Origin: Apostichopus japonicus
Taxonomy: Eukaryota > Echinodermata > Holothuroidea > Aspidochirotida > Stichopodidae
Reading direction: 5' to 3'
Assembly: GCF_037975245.1 (NCBI RefSeq)
Contig: NC_092562.1
Coordinates: 25,419,054-25,483,053, forward strand
DNA length: 64,000 nt
Position numbers and translations under genes: made by a program. The notes beneath the pieces are model-generated. The model made no database searches and was not told where the DNA came from. It saw only the letters and a list, made by a program, of their open reading frames with translations. Below are positions 1 through 11,285 of the stretch, in pieces. Positions within the stretch are counted from its first letter, which is position 1; each line of letters begins with the position of its first letter.

Positions 1-1089
1 CATAAATAATAATAATTATTATAATGATCATGATAATAATAATAATCATACGTTTTGATAGAATCAATAATCAACTCAAATCAACTATATAACATCAATG
101 GTGTTGTAGCTCGATGAATGTTTACGAAGTGACTTAATTGTACAAACTATCACGTGTCAAACACCAGTTTTCTACTGTTTTGCTGCTTCATATAAGCAGT
201 TTCACCTACCGTTCGTTTAAATTAGGCAATAAAATGTGCGACTGCATCTAAGCTGACAAGAACAATTCGCCCGACGTTCGTTCTCGTCAGTAAAAATACA
301 GCAAGGCTGTAGTGTCTTCATTAGCGGTTTTATTTTAGTGTAGTTGTTTCTTTTTCTTCTTTTTCCTTTTGTCATTCAACTGTTGTTTGAATTTTTTTAA
401 ACTAGAAAATCCCACAATATTTACAAAAAACTCAGTTTTTCTAATAGACCAAAGCTTTTTGGAGTTTTTATTCGAGAATCTGTTGCTTGTCAGAACACTC
501 AATTTCTTTTTTTTTTCAGATTATGGACGCTTGTCAGTTACTTCCATAGTAAATACTTCCTTTGGAGGTGAAGCATATTTAGAGATTTTGGTGAGGCTTC
601 CCTTTGAAAGACAATGACACTAACCCCAGTTGACACTTTTAAGGTACCAATAGTGCAAATTGGGACAATATATACCCATTATGACATAATCTTCTATCTA
701 ATTGACATCAAATCTTTGCACAGTTGGACCACTGGGCTCACTTATCTACAGGCAATGCATTTGGTACACTGTGACAAATTATGACCCTTTATGACCTCAA
801 CTAGACAAGAATAGCTAAGTGTCGGTCAAAGAGAGATAATAAGACTGCTGAGAGAAATAATTATGAACCGTAACTTATTTCATGTTTTCTCATGTAACAT
901 GCTCAAAATGAGGTCTGAACAATTCTCATACACTACCCTATTGCGTCACTTCAAAGACTGAATTGCTTAAATAAAGATTGCTGAAGCATTCTTCTTTTGA
1001 CTGCTAATAGCTTCATATGACCTTTGGCCTTATATTACAGTGCCCTTGCTTTTAAGCCACTATCAACGGAGTATTGTTACAGACTTCCA

Positions 1090-1090
<1 letters not shown>
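1..1090. other. No gene recognised; (TAA)n at the extreme left
   Basis: The first ~60 bases are a degenerate TAA/TAATAA microsatellite. The rest is AT-rich with pyrimidine tracts near 345-370 and 508-518. An 82-codon open frame at 369-617 is low-complexity (Phe/Leu-rich from T runs) and resembles no family I know, so I do not call it a gene. Confidence 0.5.
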
Positions 1091-1091
<1 letters not shown>

Positions 1092-1157
<66 letters not shown>

Positions 1158-1161
1158 TATC

Positions 1162-1205
<44 letters not shown>

Positions 1206-1228
1206 CGTGCGTGTCTGTGTGTGTTTGT
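1092..1228. repeat. (TA)n / (GT)n compound microsatellite
   Basis: A TA dinucleotide run of roughly 90 bases passes directly into a GT run with a few GC interruptions. It lies just downstream of the TRIM stop codon on the opposite strand. The Tyr-Ile and Cys-Val open frames across it are translation artefacts. Confidence 0.95.
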
Positions 1229-1333
1229 AAATATATGCATTACGTTATTGAAAGTCAATTTAGTGGTGCAACCCTGGTGATGTCATCATCTCTAATTCAG
1301 TCGTTTCATTATCCTTAAAATTATTTGGGGTAA

Positions 1334-3517
1334 TCACTCCTCCGCTATCAGCCTAAAGCTGTAGAGTTTTGCAGAATCTTTTGAAGCAACTACGAGGCGT
1401 TCTGTGCCATCAACGTCGAATGTGGTCAGAGAGACATTCTTAACATTTTCCAGTGGTAGTATAGATAGTATCTGTCGGCCATCTTTGCTATACTGTGCCA
1501 GGAAAGTTTTAGTAGTATTTGACCATAACATATAAATGAAATCCTTTTTGTCTGTACACACACCTAACGCAGTATTTGCATTAAGATCTGGTTTGGCCAA
1601 TTCGAATCCGAATTCGAATACGATTTTATTTTTCTGTCCTTCCATGGTGATTGCATGGGCGCCATTTCCATGACATACCAGAAGATAACCACCATGTACT
1701 GCGATATCATTCACGACACCGAATACGCCACCTGTTACTTTCACGGTGTGACTGTAGTTTAGCTGATGATCAAATATTAAGAAAACGTTACTGTATTCCA
1801 AACAAACAATGATTCGATTTTTGTCAGGATCATAAGCTACACACAACATACGCTTCCCGGTTGTAACAACGTTATCGATGTACTTCCTGCTGTATGAACC
1901 ATCACGAACATCGTAAATGCCGATTTCATTGGGTGCACAAACCGTCACGACTTGATGCTCGGATAAGTAACTGCAATAACGATTGGTGTAGTTGACTTTG
2001 TATCTTCTTGTCATCTGGTCCTGCTTTTGTATTTTTCCTTTGCTGTTGATGACGGTGATATGTGAATATATATCTGGTGCAGTACCAGATACGACCATAT
2101 TTCCATCACTGGTTTGTGTGATGCTATCAATCAGATACTGACCTATAAGTGATTTATCATTATGAGCAGCAGCTTGCTTAGCAACAAATTCTTTAAAATC
2201 GATTAAAAACTCTTGATCGACAATAATGTTTACCTTCCCCCAAACCACTTTCGTTACATCAAAAGTAAAATCAGATAATAATTCTAACTGTGGAAATTCT
2301 TGTTCCATTTCTTTTACTAGGGCTTCACTGGCTGTCCTGATGTAAGGGATGCACTGAGAATCCGACCAATCGTCTTTCGAAGCAAGAATTGATGAAGTTG
2401 TCGCTGTGAAATTCTCGTACCTTTCAATGATCTGTTCACAATAATCCAAGATATCTTGAAGTTCATTTTCCTTCTGCCTTGTTAGTAGTTCTTTTTCCGC
2501 CGACAGTTCCTTTAAATTTCTATCAAAATTCTCCAGTTTTATTTTACATTTAGCTTCGATTTTATCGTGTTCTGCATGCACTTCTTTAATTTCTTGGTCA
2601 TATTTCTGATCCAAGTTTGTCATCTCGTTTTCAAATTTGACCTTTAGTTGACATTTCTCCTGTTCTCTTCTGCTTTCTACGTCTTTTACCATTCTTTCTC
2701 TCTCAGTATTGTTTATTTTGTCTTTCATCTTGTTAACATTCTGTTCGTATTGAATTTGCAACTTTTCAGATTTATCTTTTACATTCTCCCTTAGCTTCTG
2801 CGTAGCAGCTTTAACCTTAGTCGGTAACTCGAACAACTTTTTTTCATTTTTGGTAATGTCCAAAAGCTTTGCCTCCAGTAATTCTCTTTCACTTTTCGCT
2901 AACTCAACCACATCACGAAGGTCGTGACCTTTGTGCGCACCAGGGACACAGGTCATGCAAATTGGTACACCTCCACATGTACTACAACATAACTGTGCCC
3001 TTTCTGTCACGTGATCAGCACACATGGTATCTACTGTAAATGGTGATATTGCTTCCGAAGTCAAGTTCTTTTCTTCGATGGTTTCCAAGTTCAGAGTGTG
3101 TGGTCGGTGATCTTGAAACATCCCAAAAGTTAGGTGAATCTGATAACATTCTTGACATAAAAATTTGTCACACTTAAAGCAGTATGTGGGTGTTGTTGAT
3201 TCCTTAGAACAGCTAACACATAACTGCTTTTGATCTTTATTTACAAATGAGTCTTGTAATTTGATCAACAACAGCCTACTCGTCATATGAAGATCGGTCT
3301 TGAATCCATCCACTCCGTTTTCAGAAATTTCGCAATCTTGTTTACATACTGAACAATTAAACATCCCTTCGCTTGTTGATAGAATGACTGATGTCAAGCA
3401 ATCCCTGCAATATCGATGAAGACACGGTAACAGTTTTGGATCTTTAAGTTGATCCGAACAAACAGGGCACTGGCAAACAGTCTCTGTCATGTCCTTGGAA
3501 GGTGTGGAGGATGCCAT
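1334..3517 (-). CDS. TRIM/RBCC-type RING E3 ubiquitin ligase with C-terminal beta-propeller-like region
   Basis: This single coding exon encodes 727 residues. A C3HC4 RING occupies about residues 17-58 (Cys17, Cys20, Cys32, His34, Cys37, Cys40, Cys55, Cys58). Two B-box zinc fingers lie near 100-143 and 166-203, followed by a long charged Lys/Glu-rich coiled coil near 205-375. The last ~250 residues are beta-rich with blade-like repeats, as in TRIM2/TRIM56/TRIM71-like proteins; I do not see clean NHL motifs. By family it is a cytosolic E3 ligase that oligomerises through the coiled coil and uses the C-terminus to bind substrate; in invertebrates the family is expanded in immune and developmental roles. 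An upstream in-frame ATG at 3586 exists. I prefer the ATG at 3517 because a good 3' splice site (pyrimidine tract then AG at 3547-3546) lies between them, so the longer frame probably starts in a 5' UTR intron. A truncated inverted copy at 28265-28408 also starts at this ATG. The frame is intact throughout. Confidence 0.88.
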   Translation of the reverse strand: MASSTPSKDMTETVCQCPVCSDQLKDPKLLPCLHRYCRDCLTSVILSTSEGMFNCSVCKQDCEISENGVDGFKTDLHMTSRLLLIKLQDSFVNKDQKQLCVSCSKESTTPTYCFKCDKFLCQECYQIHLTFGMFQDHRPHTLNLETIEEKNLTSEAISPFTVDTMCADHVTERAQLCCSTCGGVPICMTCVPGAHKGHDLRDVVELAKSERELLEAKLLDITKNEKKLFELPTKVKAATQKLRENVKDKSEKLQIQYEQNVNKMKDKINNTERERMVKDVESRREQEKCQLKVKFENEMTNLDQKYDQEIKEVHAEHDKIEAKCKIKLENFDRNLKELSAEKELLTRQKENELQDILDYCEQIIERYENFTATTSSILASKDDWSDSQCIPYIRTASEALVKEMEQEFPQLELLSDFTFDVTKVVWGKVNIIVDQEFLIDFKEFVAKQAAAHNDKSLIGQYLIDSITQTSDGNMVVSGTAPDIYSHITVINSKGKIQKQDQMTRRYKVNYTNRYCSYLSEHQVVTVCAPNEIGIYDVRDGSYSRKYIDNVVTTGKRMLCVAYDPDKNRIIVCLEYSNVFLIFDHQLNYSHTVKVTGGVFGVVNDIAVHGGYLLVCHGNGAHAITMEGQKNKIVFEFGFELAKPDLNANTALGVCTDKKDFIYMLWSNTTKTFLAQYSKDGRQILSILPLENVKNVSLTTFDVDGTERLVVASKDSAKLYSFRLIAEE

Positions 3518-4590
3518 TGTTTCCGATGGATGATGGGGTTTTTTTCTAGAAAAATGAGCAGAAAAGGCACTTGATGTAATTAGCATTTATTTACGATGGG
3601 CAAACGTGTACAACGTGGCGTCTATATAGTTAAGAAACATAGATACTCGATAAACCCCTTGAAAAGAAACACTGACTACATATATTTGCCAAAAACAAAG
3701 AAAAGCCCCCCAAAAAAGAAAATATATATACGTCACTTTTTCGCGTAATTCGTTAGTATGAAATGTGAAACATAATAATACCAGTCAGGCACCATTAGAA
3801 AAAACTTTAGCGCATGTGGTTGACTGAACAACATGGTATGAATACAGCACCGTTTTCCATGTCCTTTTCTTTCTTGTTCTGACATTTATGAGATGATCTT
3901 TCCCTATTGTGTCACATGTTCCGTCGGAGTCTGTTACTTGCTTTTATTGTACGTGACTTAGCCTAACCTTATCACTCTGATAGTTTGGCAAATTTTCCGT
4001 CATATTTTAAATATAAATATGATTCAAATTTGCTCTAGTTTCTGAAATCGTATCCGGCAGTTTGATGGATTTGGATAAACTGATAGAGAGGACTATGTAA
4101 AAGTAGAAAGAACTTAGAAGTTATATGTAATCATTATACGTTGGACAAAAAAAGTGAACAGTGTGATTGTTTCGGGCGATGGGAATCATATTTACAGTCT
4201 GTCAAAGAGCTCAAATAATTTGCATAATGATACGTGATGAGTCTTACAGTACTATTAATGTTATTTCTAAGATCGTTTGACCCATATACACCAGGCGTTC
4301 CAGTTCGAAGGCTAAAATAAATACCTGAGCCACTACACCATATACAAGGGCATACAAATTTACGCGGTATAAGCCTTAATTTTGAAGGTCAACTTTATTT
4401 GCCTTTTTTTTTCAACTGTCCTTAATGTCTAGGAATTAGCGGAAGGTCATGGACCCCAGAAAAGAAAACTTTTAAATGTCATCAACTTTTAGCATGCTAA
4501 ATGTTTGGGGCCTACACCGAATACCTTTAAAGCTGGATTCATACAAAGTGCCATGGTGGTTCACTTGTTCGTGACAGAGAAGTAATGAAA
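3377..4590. repeat. Left arm of an inverted duplication: TRIM 5' end and upstream flank
   Basis: The TRIM 5' coding end and about 1 kb of upstream DNA recur in reverse complement at about 26464-28405. Landmarks include the segment at 4199-4242, matching 27095-27145 in reverse complement. The segment at 4490-4590, around an AGCATGCTAAATG motif, matches 26460-26570. Homology on the TRIM side stops abruptly at 3377. The arms differ by substitutions and indels; the right arm has about 260 bp extra at 27663-27922. The flank carries no gene of its own that I can see. Confidence 0.8.
3545..3575 (-). promoter_or_regulatory. Putative 3' splice site of a 5' UTR intron of the TRIM gene
   Basis: Read on the minus strand, a pyrimidine-rich tract ends in TTTTCTAG, placing the exon start at 3545, 28 bases before the preferred ATG. 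The inverted copy (about 28210-28240) keeps the same tract and AG, so the site is shared by both copies. No donor was identified. Confidence 0.45.
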
Positions 4591-5280
4591 AGGTAGGTAT
4601 GCTGACATTGTAAAACTTGACGGACCGTTTATGATAAATTAACACCTCCCTCCAACGCCTCCACTTCACGCATGCGCACACGTTATATTTGGGAATATGA
4701 TAATCAGAACTTTCAAAGATGTATATTTCTATAACTATTTGTTATAAATTTTTAACATGTTAACACATTTAGCAATGCTGATATCCGGGTCGAGTTAGAG
4801 CAAAACAGCTGGACTAACTATTGGTAACTGTTGCAGCTTTACTTCACAAACAGCCCATGATGCCACTTACAAACATTCATTCTAACTTACATACGTATAT
4901 CACACTATACAAGTACAAATGAAACTTCCATTACATACGTACGGTATGTTATATGAAAAGGAAGTTTCCAAGCCGTCTGCAGTGCCGTTCGTTAACTTCT
5001 TGATATAACCGTATAAACACTCTCCTCTTCACGTTTAAATAATGATCCTTGGAGTTGAAAGTCTCTTCCTAAATTACTATTAGAATCGTAAGAATGCTTC
5101 CGAAGATTTACAATTTAATCTCTCTATCTGTCTCTCATATATATATATATATATGTCTGCAGTAGATGTTATTCTGTGTCGTAATGAGACCCAGTGTTCC
5201 TTTCCAGCACACAAATAGTCATACGTGGCATAATAAGCTGAACTTTGACACGACTCGAAGGTGATCTATTCTAATATATG
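4591..5280. repeat. 690-bp tandem unit, copy 1
   Basis: The unit begins AGGTAGGTATGCTGACATTG and runs 690 bases to an identical start at 5281. It contains a GCATGCGCAC motif, an internal pyrimidine/TA stretch near 5120-5155 and no open frame of note. Related copies lie at 5281-5568 plus 10266-10661, at 10662-11285, and inverted at 25516-26463. I do not recognise the family. Confidence 0.85.
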
Positions 5281-5568
5281 AGGTAGGTATGCTGACATTG
5301 TACAGAATTGTTGGACCGTTTAAGGTAAATTAACACCTCCCTCCAACACCTCTACCTCACGCATGCGCAAACATTATATTTTGGGAATATGATAGTAAGA
5401 ACCTTTAAACATGTATATTTCTATATCTATTTGTTAGAAATTTTAACCTGTTAACATGTTAGCAATGCTGATATCCGGGTCAGTTAGAGCAACCAGCTGG
5501 ACTAGTAGTTACTGTTGCAGTTTTTTCAAAGACACTTCACAAAAAGCCCATGGTACCACTTAGTTTAG
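5281..5568. repeat. 690-bp tandem unit, copy 2, left part (split by a LINE)
   Basis: This is the first 288 bases of the second unit. It breaks off after GGTACCACTTA, where CR1-like LINE sequence begins. The remainder of the unit resumes at about 10266, matching copy 1 from about 4872 on. Confidence 0.85.
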
Positions 5569-6019
5569 TTTAGTAGAAGAAAAGGATCAGGAGGGACACT
5601 CAAGTCCCCATCAAGGACCCTATAGGAGAGAGAAAAAACTGAAAACACTAACACTCAGACCAGATTATAATGCTTAAAGTGCTTGTCCAAAGCATTCCTA
5701 AACGCATTTACACTATACTTGCAAGTACAACTTTCTCAGGTAAACTGTTCCACTAATTCACAACCCTATTAGAACAAAAGTTATGCCGAATATTGATCCT
5801 AATTTGTGACTTTTGGAGTTTATGACAATGACCTCTGGTACAACTACTATTAGAAACATGAAAAAGTCATTGAAGGATAAATTTTCAAAACCATAAACAA
5901 TCTTGAAAACCTGAATCATGTCACCACGTAACCTCATAAGCTCCAATGAGGTTCCACAGTTTTAACCGCCTGTAATAAGGAACACCCTTTAAGGAAGTAA
6001 TCATCCTAGTAGGCCTACT

Positions 6020-7723
6020 ATAACCCATCAAAAAAGACCATGAAAATGGACATTTTGGGTAGTCACGTGATATGAACCTCTGGAATGTCTGAAAACAGAG
6101 ATTGACCCAAAGGAGCCTCTGATCAACGTGTGACGTCATTGTTTGTATACCGCGAAAATCAAACGCTGATATAGGCACTGTTTATACACAGATAGCGAAC
6201 AATTCTACTGTATTTGACTTCCACTTTCGAGCGTTTGAAAAGCTGTTAGCTTAAAACAAAAACACATAAAGGTAAACAAATAGTTTTAAGACAATTTTAA
6301 GAAGAAAATTTAGTTAAATTGGTTATTTTATTAGCAAAGTTTCCACTCAAATGGAAGCATCTTTTACATAGCAGAGCGTCAATAGGTCCGTACGGCACAA
6401 TATACTGTAGAACATGCAAGCAGCTTGGCGATTCCGTAATACAATTTGATTGCAAGATACCGTAAACTGAACAGAAGAATAGACCTAAAAGATGCCTCAT
6501 GCGTGATATGTGAGGGGAAAATGGCTTACGTTACTGTCAACGAATTACCAAAAAGACACTAAACATAATCGAACAACGTGACGAGAAGACGCTGATCCGA
6601 ATAAATCAGGGTAGCATATACATGACTAAGCTTCAGCTGAACATAGTACTTACTCGTTTTAATACCCAAAAGTACAAACACAGAAAAAAGTATCCTTTCA
6701 ATAAACAAAATTTAGCAGTGAATATCCAAATCCACGTTTCTCGTTCAATCCTGGGCGAAATACTACCTTGACTCTGTGTAATTCGATAGAGTTAGGCCTA
6801 GTTGAAACAGGCCTTGACCGGTAACATCCCGCAATCACGAGACAGTCACTAACGAAATAAAACGTCCGATCGCTACATAGAACCGTTTTTATTCAACTCC
6901 TTGAACCATGCAGATGCCGGAATAAACATAACGGACAATATAACACAATGTATCACGAACTCACGATAGTTGAATACAACAAATGAAATAGATAAATGCG
7001 ATGAAATCCTAACATTTACACATGCTGTTACTTGTAACCCACTACATGTACTAACAATGCTACCCTAGGCACGGTATATACACGGTCATCTCTTACAGTA
7101 AATATTATGCTGTCAATTGCGAGATATAGTGTTACATGTAAGGACGTCCAGAGCTTGTTTACGAGGTAACTTGAAAGGGACAATTTCACATTAGCTATAT
7201 GTCCGATACAGCTATTGACAGTATATAATTTTCGCAGAATGAGACATTTGCAGCATACACAGAGGCATGGTCATGCATGTGTACTCGTGGGCATGAGATA
7301 CTCCGTGTGCTGAAAATTCTTTCCTCGTGGATCTCACAAAATTGATCCAAAGTCTGCGGCGTTTTACGTCAGTTCTTTTACTCAGAAATCTAAAAAAGTT
7401 GATGCTTTTGTTGGGTAAGGTATAACTGCAACCTCCAACAACACAGAATTGTGGCATTTCGGGGGGAAAGGAGTAATATCGTTGATGTTTTTGGCAGCTC
7501 AAGTATACAACTTTACACACTAAAAGCATTGTTGTGAGTGAGGTATACAAACAGTGACGTCACATGGTCACCTGATATCTTCGGAATGTTTCAGGAATTT
7601 CACGTATTTAACGTCCGAAATTGGTAAAGTTAATTACAGCAATGTAATTGGAGTGAGTTAAGGATTACATACATGCAAAATGGTGGGATTTTATGTTCAT
7701 CGAAAAGTCTCCATAGTTGGTCT
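6020..7723. mobile_element. Kolobok-like DNA transposon copy A (non-autonomous, left end deleted)
   Basis: The right end is GTCTCCATAGTTGGTCT (7707-7723) followed by TTAA (7724-7727). The TTAA lies in the LINE RT reading frame, as expected for insertion at TTAA. The sequence is collinear with copy B at 49113-52568, but about 95 bp of the left end, including its TIR, is missing; the left junction at about 6020 abuts LINE C-terminal sequence. TTAA target plus a THAP-like reading frame points to the Kolobok superfamily. No DDE transposase domain is visible. Confidence 0.78.
7212..7457 (-). pseudogene. THAP-like zinc-finger fragment in Kolobok-like copy A
   Basis: The 82-residue frame starts MPQFCVVGGCSY and contains SINFFRFLSKR and RRRLWINFVRS. 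These match the N-terminal half of a THAP DNA-binding domain (Cys-x4-Cys, the FFRFP motif, the conserved Trp). The expected later Cys-x2-His is not clear; the region reads GVSHAHE, so a zinc ligand seems lost. Copy B (51914-52255) shares this feature. In Kolobok elements the THAP domain binds the transposon ends. No catalytic domain follows, so this cannot be a complete transposase. Confidence 0.65.
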
Positions 7724-8083
7724 TTAAACTCGAGAATATTGGTGAGACGAGACGTTTTTGGACAAAAGCCATGTTGAGACTATCTGATCAAAGACTGACC
7801 ACTGAAATGACTGACCAAAGACTTTTTAACAATAGACTCCATGACCTTACAAACAACACTAGTGAGACTATCGGGCTTATAATTACAGGGCTTAGACTTA
7901 TCACCTTTCTTGAAAATTCGGGTGATATTAGCACATCTCTAGTCCTGAGGAACATAACCTTCATTCATAATTTCACTAAAAACCAATGAGAGTGGAACTC
8001 AGAAATGGTGTGCAAAACTGTTCAATAAATACGGATGGATTGCATCAGGTCCAGAAGCTGTAGAAACTGTTAGACAAAACAGC

Positions 8084-8431
8084 TCATAAAGACAACCTCA
8101 TCCGAAAATAAGACCGTATCCATTTTAGAACCATCACTTCCCCCCCCCCCCCCTGAAAAGCTGGAATACTTCTCATGTCTTCCCTTGTAAAAACCGACAC
8201 AACATAGTTGTTCAAAAGATCTGCAAGATCTTGACTAACAGTTACTATATTATCTGTGTGTGGTGCCCAACGAGAAACAGCTGCAACTTTTACTTTCTGA
8301 TTTGCACTGACATAAGTTAAAAAGGCCTTTAGGTTATCCTTACTATTCAAGGCAATGTTATTTTCGAAATTCAATTTTTCTTCAGACACTAAGCGTTCTA
8401 CCTTCAGCTGATGTATTTTTGACTTGGCCAA
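8084..8431 (-). pseudogene. CR1-like ORF2 linker between endonuclease and RT
   Basis: This 115-codon frame contains LNNYVVSVFTREDMRSIPAF, the typical motif just before the RT domain of CR1/L2 ORF2, preceded by a charged helical stretch (KVERLVSEEKLNFENNIA). A run of C residues at about 8143-8153 produces the Gly tract and shifts the frame downstream. It is part of the split LINE. Confidence 0.75.
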
Positions 8432-9520
8432 AAGATATTAGGAATTAGTCCTCCTAAACAACTTCCACAGTCTACGTTTTTGCCTAATTGCACATCTAAC
8501 ATTCTTATTCATCCAGGAAGGTATACTGCTTTTACGACGACGTTTCTTCCACGGAACATGATTTCCCATAATGACTTTTAACTTATTAGCAACAAATCCA
8601 AGACGAAGAGGCACTCATATATCAAAACAAATTAATCCAATCTGTACCCTTCAGTATAGTTTTAATTGCCTCTGTATCTGATCTCGAAAAATCAGGGACC
8701 TTTTCCTTGCTAACAGAATTTACGACCATACAAACAACATCAAACGTAGTATAACATGATTGCTAGTTCCTAGTTATCCTAGACCCTTCAGATCAACAAC
8801 ATTGCTTGATTCAGAACTCAAGACAAGATCCAGGATGTTATCCCCCCTAGTAGGGAAAGTAACATGCAATGCTGATGTAAAAAGCAACCTTGCTTAACAT
8901 CTAGAAAGTTTTTACCCTTCCTACCACTGGAACCATCTATACAATTAATGCCAGAAATTTTAAAAGTCGCCTATTATAACAACCTTACCTTTAGCAGCCT
9001 TTCTAATTGATTCAAAGAGCAAGCCACTGTTAGGAAACGGTAAACAACACAAATAGTAATAACATCACTGAACCTCTTGTGGACAATTCGCACCAGACAG
9101 AATTTACAAAAGAACCTTGCAACTGAGACTTCTCAACATTAACAATATCATCCCTAACATACAGTAAAACTCCCCTCCAATATAATTATCTGTATCCCTC
9201 CTGTCCTGACGATACACAGCATACCCTGGTAAGACACCCCAGCACTATCAATGTCCTCCCTTAACCAAGATTCTATGATACCAAACACATCCGGTTTCAG
9301 ATCCTCAAGAAGAACAGTTAATTCAGCATTTATTTATTCATTTAGAATAGGTCTACATTGGTAATCTTCAGCTTATCCCTGAAGCTCTGTATCTTAGCAT
9401 GCCTACTGATCATGTTAAAAACTATTACTATCACTTTCCTTGCTTTCAAAACGCTTATAAGCATCTCCATTAGAAACATAATCCTTATCAAAATTTATGC
9501 CTGCCCCCATCGCCCCGAAT

Positions 9521-10180
9521 TTAGTTAAAACATAGCTGTTCAACAGAGTTATTCACCATCCTACCAAACAGCGAGGCCCTAGTGTTAGCTAAGTGCAACC
9601 CATCCCTGGCAAACAAATACTTTCTACCCTGGAAACATGACCACATGTCAACAAATGTGAAGCCAAAGTCAGAACACAGACTATGCAAGCAACCATTCAA
9701 ATTCACCAACTTATGTGTCTGAACCTTTTTGTCATATCTTGGCAATAGACTGCAGATGACATGATTAGCATGAGTTGATGATAGGCGACACAAAACTGAG
9801 TCCCTTGGTCGTATTATGTCAAGTGACTACTTCTGCACATTATTGGTACCAGCCTGGACCACCTCCTCATTTGACACAATTTTGTTTACCCTTTCACTGA
9901 CATCTTGGATCTTAGCACCTGGCAAACATACCCTGACCCTTTTTGCTTTATCCACCCTGCAGAACTCTCGGTCCAAATACTGGACCAGTGAATACCCACA
10001 TAATACCATTCTTCCTTTTGAATTCTCCCGTTCCCACTGACCACTGTTTTCAAACACACTTCCATCGTCGTTCACATCACAATCACCACGTACTTCGTCC
10101 AGTACTAACCACTCACCATTTCTCTCCTGGGAGATTTCATTACCATCGTTCCCATTACAAACATCACGCAACTCCTCCAC
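9521..10180 (-). pseudogene. CR1-like ORF1 fragment with SGNH (GDSL-like) esterase domain
   Basis: Two minus-strand frames (10180-9827 and 9793-9521) together read as the esterase domain found in ORF1 of many CR1-group LINEs. Block I appears as CGYSLVQYLDREF where GDSL is expected, so the Asp beside the nucleophile Ser is replaced. AGTNNV fits block III, and ARDGLHL carries the Asp-x-x-His catalytic pair of block V. The frame breaks between 9827 and 9793. In intact elements this domain is thought to help membrane or lipid interaction of the RNP. Here it is a relic. Confidence 0.72.
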
Positions 10181-10265
10181 AGGTTACAACTCCAATTCAT
10201 TATGATTTGGAACATCCTAGTTGGAGAATCCCTTTGAACAACTGCACTACTCACAGTCCTACTAT

Positions 10266-10661
10266 TCCTACTAACATACATTCTTTCTAACTTACTTATG
10301 TATAATACACTATACAAATGCATATGAAACTGACATTATGTACGTACTTGATTTTATACTAAAATGCAGTTTCCACGCAGTCTGCGATGCCGTCAGTTAA
10401 CTTCTTGATATAACCGTATAAACACTCTTCTCTTCACGTTTAAGTAATGATTCTTGGATATGAAAGTCTCTTCCTAGATAACTATTAGAATCGTAATATT
10501 GCTTTCCGAAGATTTACGGTTAAATCTCTCTATCTCTCACTCATATATATCAATATACGCAATATATGTTATAAAGTCTGTGTCGTAACGAGACCCAGTG
10601 TTCATTTCCAGTACACAAATATATACGTGGCATATATATGCTGAACTTTGTCATGACTCAA
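10266..10661. repeat. 690-bp tandem unit, copy 2, right part
   Basis: This continues the unit interrupted at 5568 and runs up to the AGGTAGGTA start of copy 3. Together with 5281-5568 it rebuilds a near full-length unit, so the LINE landed in an already tandem array. Confidence 0.82.
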
Positions 10662-11285
10662 AGGTAGGTACGTGACATTGTAAAAAAATGTTGGACCGTT
10701 TTAATGTAACTTTACAACTCCCTCAGAACCTCCACTTTACGCATGCGCACACATTATATTTGAGAATGTGATCATCAGAACTTTCAAACATATATATTTA
10801 TATAACTATTTGTTAGGATTTTTTATCCGGGTCGAGTTAGAGCGATACAGCTGGACGTGCTATTGATTACTGTTTCAGCTTAATTTACCTTACAGAAACT
10901 TAACAAAAAGCCCATGGTGCCACTTACAATACATGCATACTAACAAACATATATATATTACACTATACAAGTACATATGAAACTGACATGATATACGTAT
11001 GGTATGTTATACGAAAAGGAAGTTTCTAAGCTGTCTGCAGTACCGTCAGTTAACTTCTTGATATAACCATATAAACATTATGTTCTTCTATTCACGTTTA
11101 AATAATAATCCTTGGAGTTGAAAGTCTCTTCCTAGATTACTATGAGAATCGTCAGAATGCTTTCCGAAGATTTACTATTAAATCTCTCTCTCATATACAT
11201 ATGTCTGCAGTAGATGTTATTAAGTCTGTGTCTAAACGAGACCCAGTGTTACTTTCCAGTACACAAATAGGCTCATACGTAGTCT
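10662..11285. repeat. 690-bp tandem unit, copy 3
   Basis: This unit is collinear with copies 1 and 2, from AGGTAGGTACGTGACATTG to CATACGT near 11280, with several small deletions (for example near 10810-10830). Flanking sequence after 11285 is unrelated. Confidence 0.82.

Larger units (their letters stand above)
5569..10265 (-). mobile_element. CR1/L2-like non-LTR retrotransposon, degraded, split by a Kolobok-like element
   Basis: On the minus strand the order is: ORF1 esterase (10180-9521), endonuclease traces (about 9470-8850, with an LKPDVFGIIESWL-like segment near 9300 and VIIGDF near 8980), the pre-RT linker (8431-8084), the start of RT (about 8080-7728, with readable FCPKTSRLTNILEF), a foreign insert, then the C-terminal tail (about 6019-5569, with RLRGDMIQVFKI). 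The 3' end has short CTAAAC repeats. The element is interrupted by 6020-7727 and has lost roughly 750 bp of RT, including the catalytic YxDD region. Frameshifts and stops are many, so it is dead. It inserted into copy 2 of the 690-bp tandem array. Confidence 0.82.

Noticed and set aside
1024-1318. Tyr-Ile / Cys-Val repeat proteins
   Set aside because: Translation of (TA)n and (GT)n microsatellites. The same applies near 25823-26011 and 28420-28753.
3518-3586. Extra 23 N-terminal residues on the TRIM protein
   Set aside because: The stretch contains a likely 3' splice site, and the shorter ATG is the one kept in the duplicated fragment.
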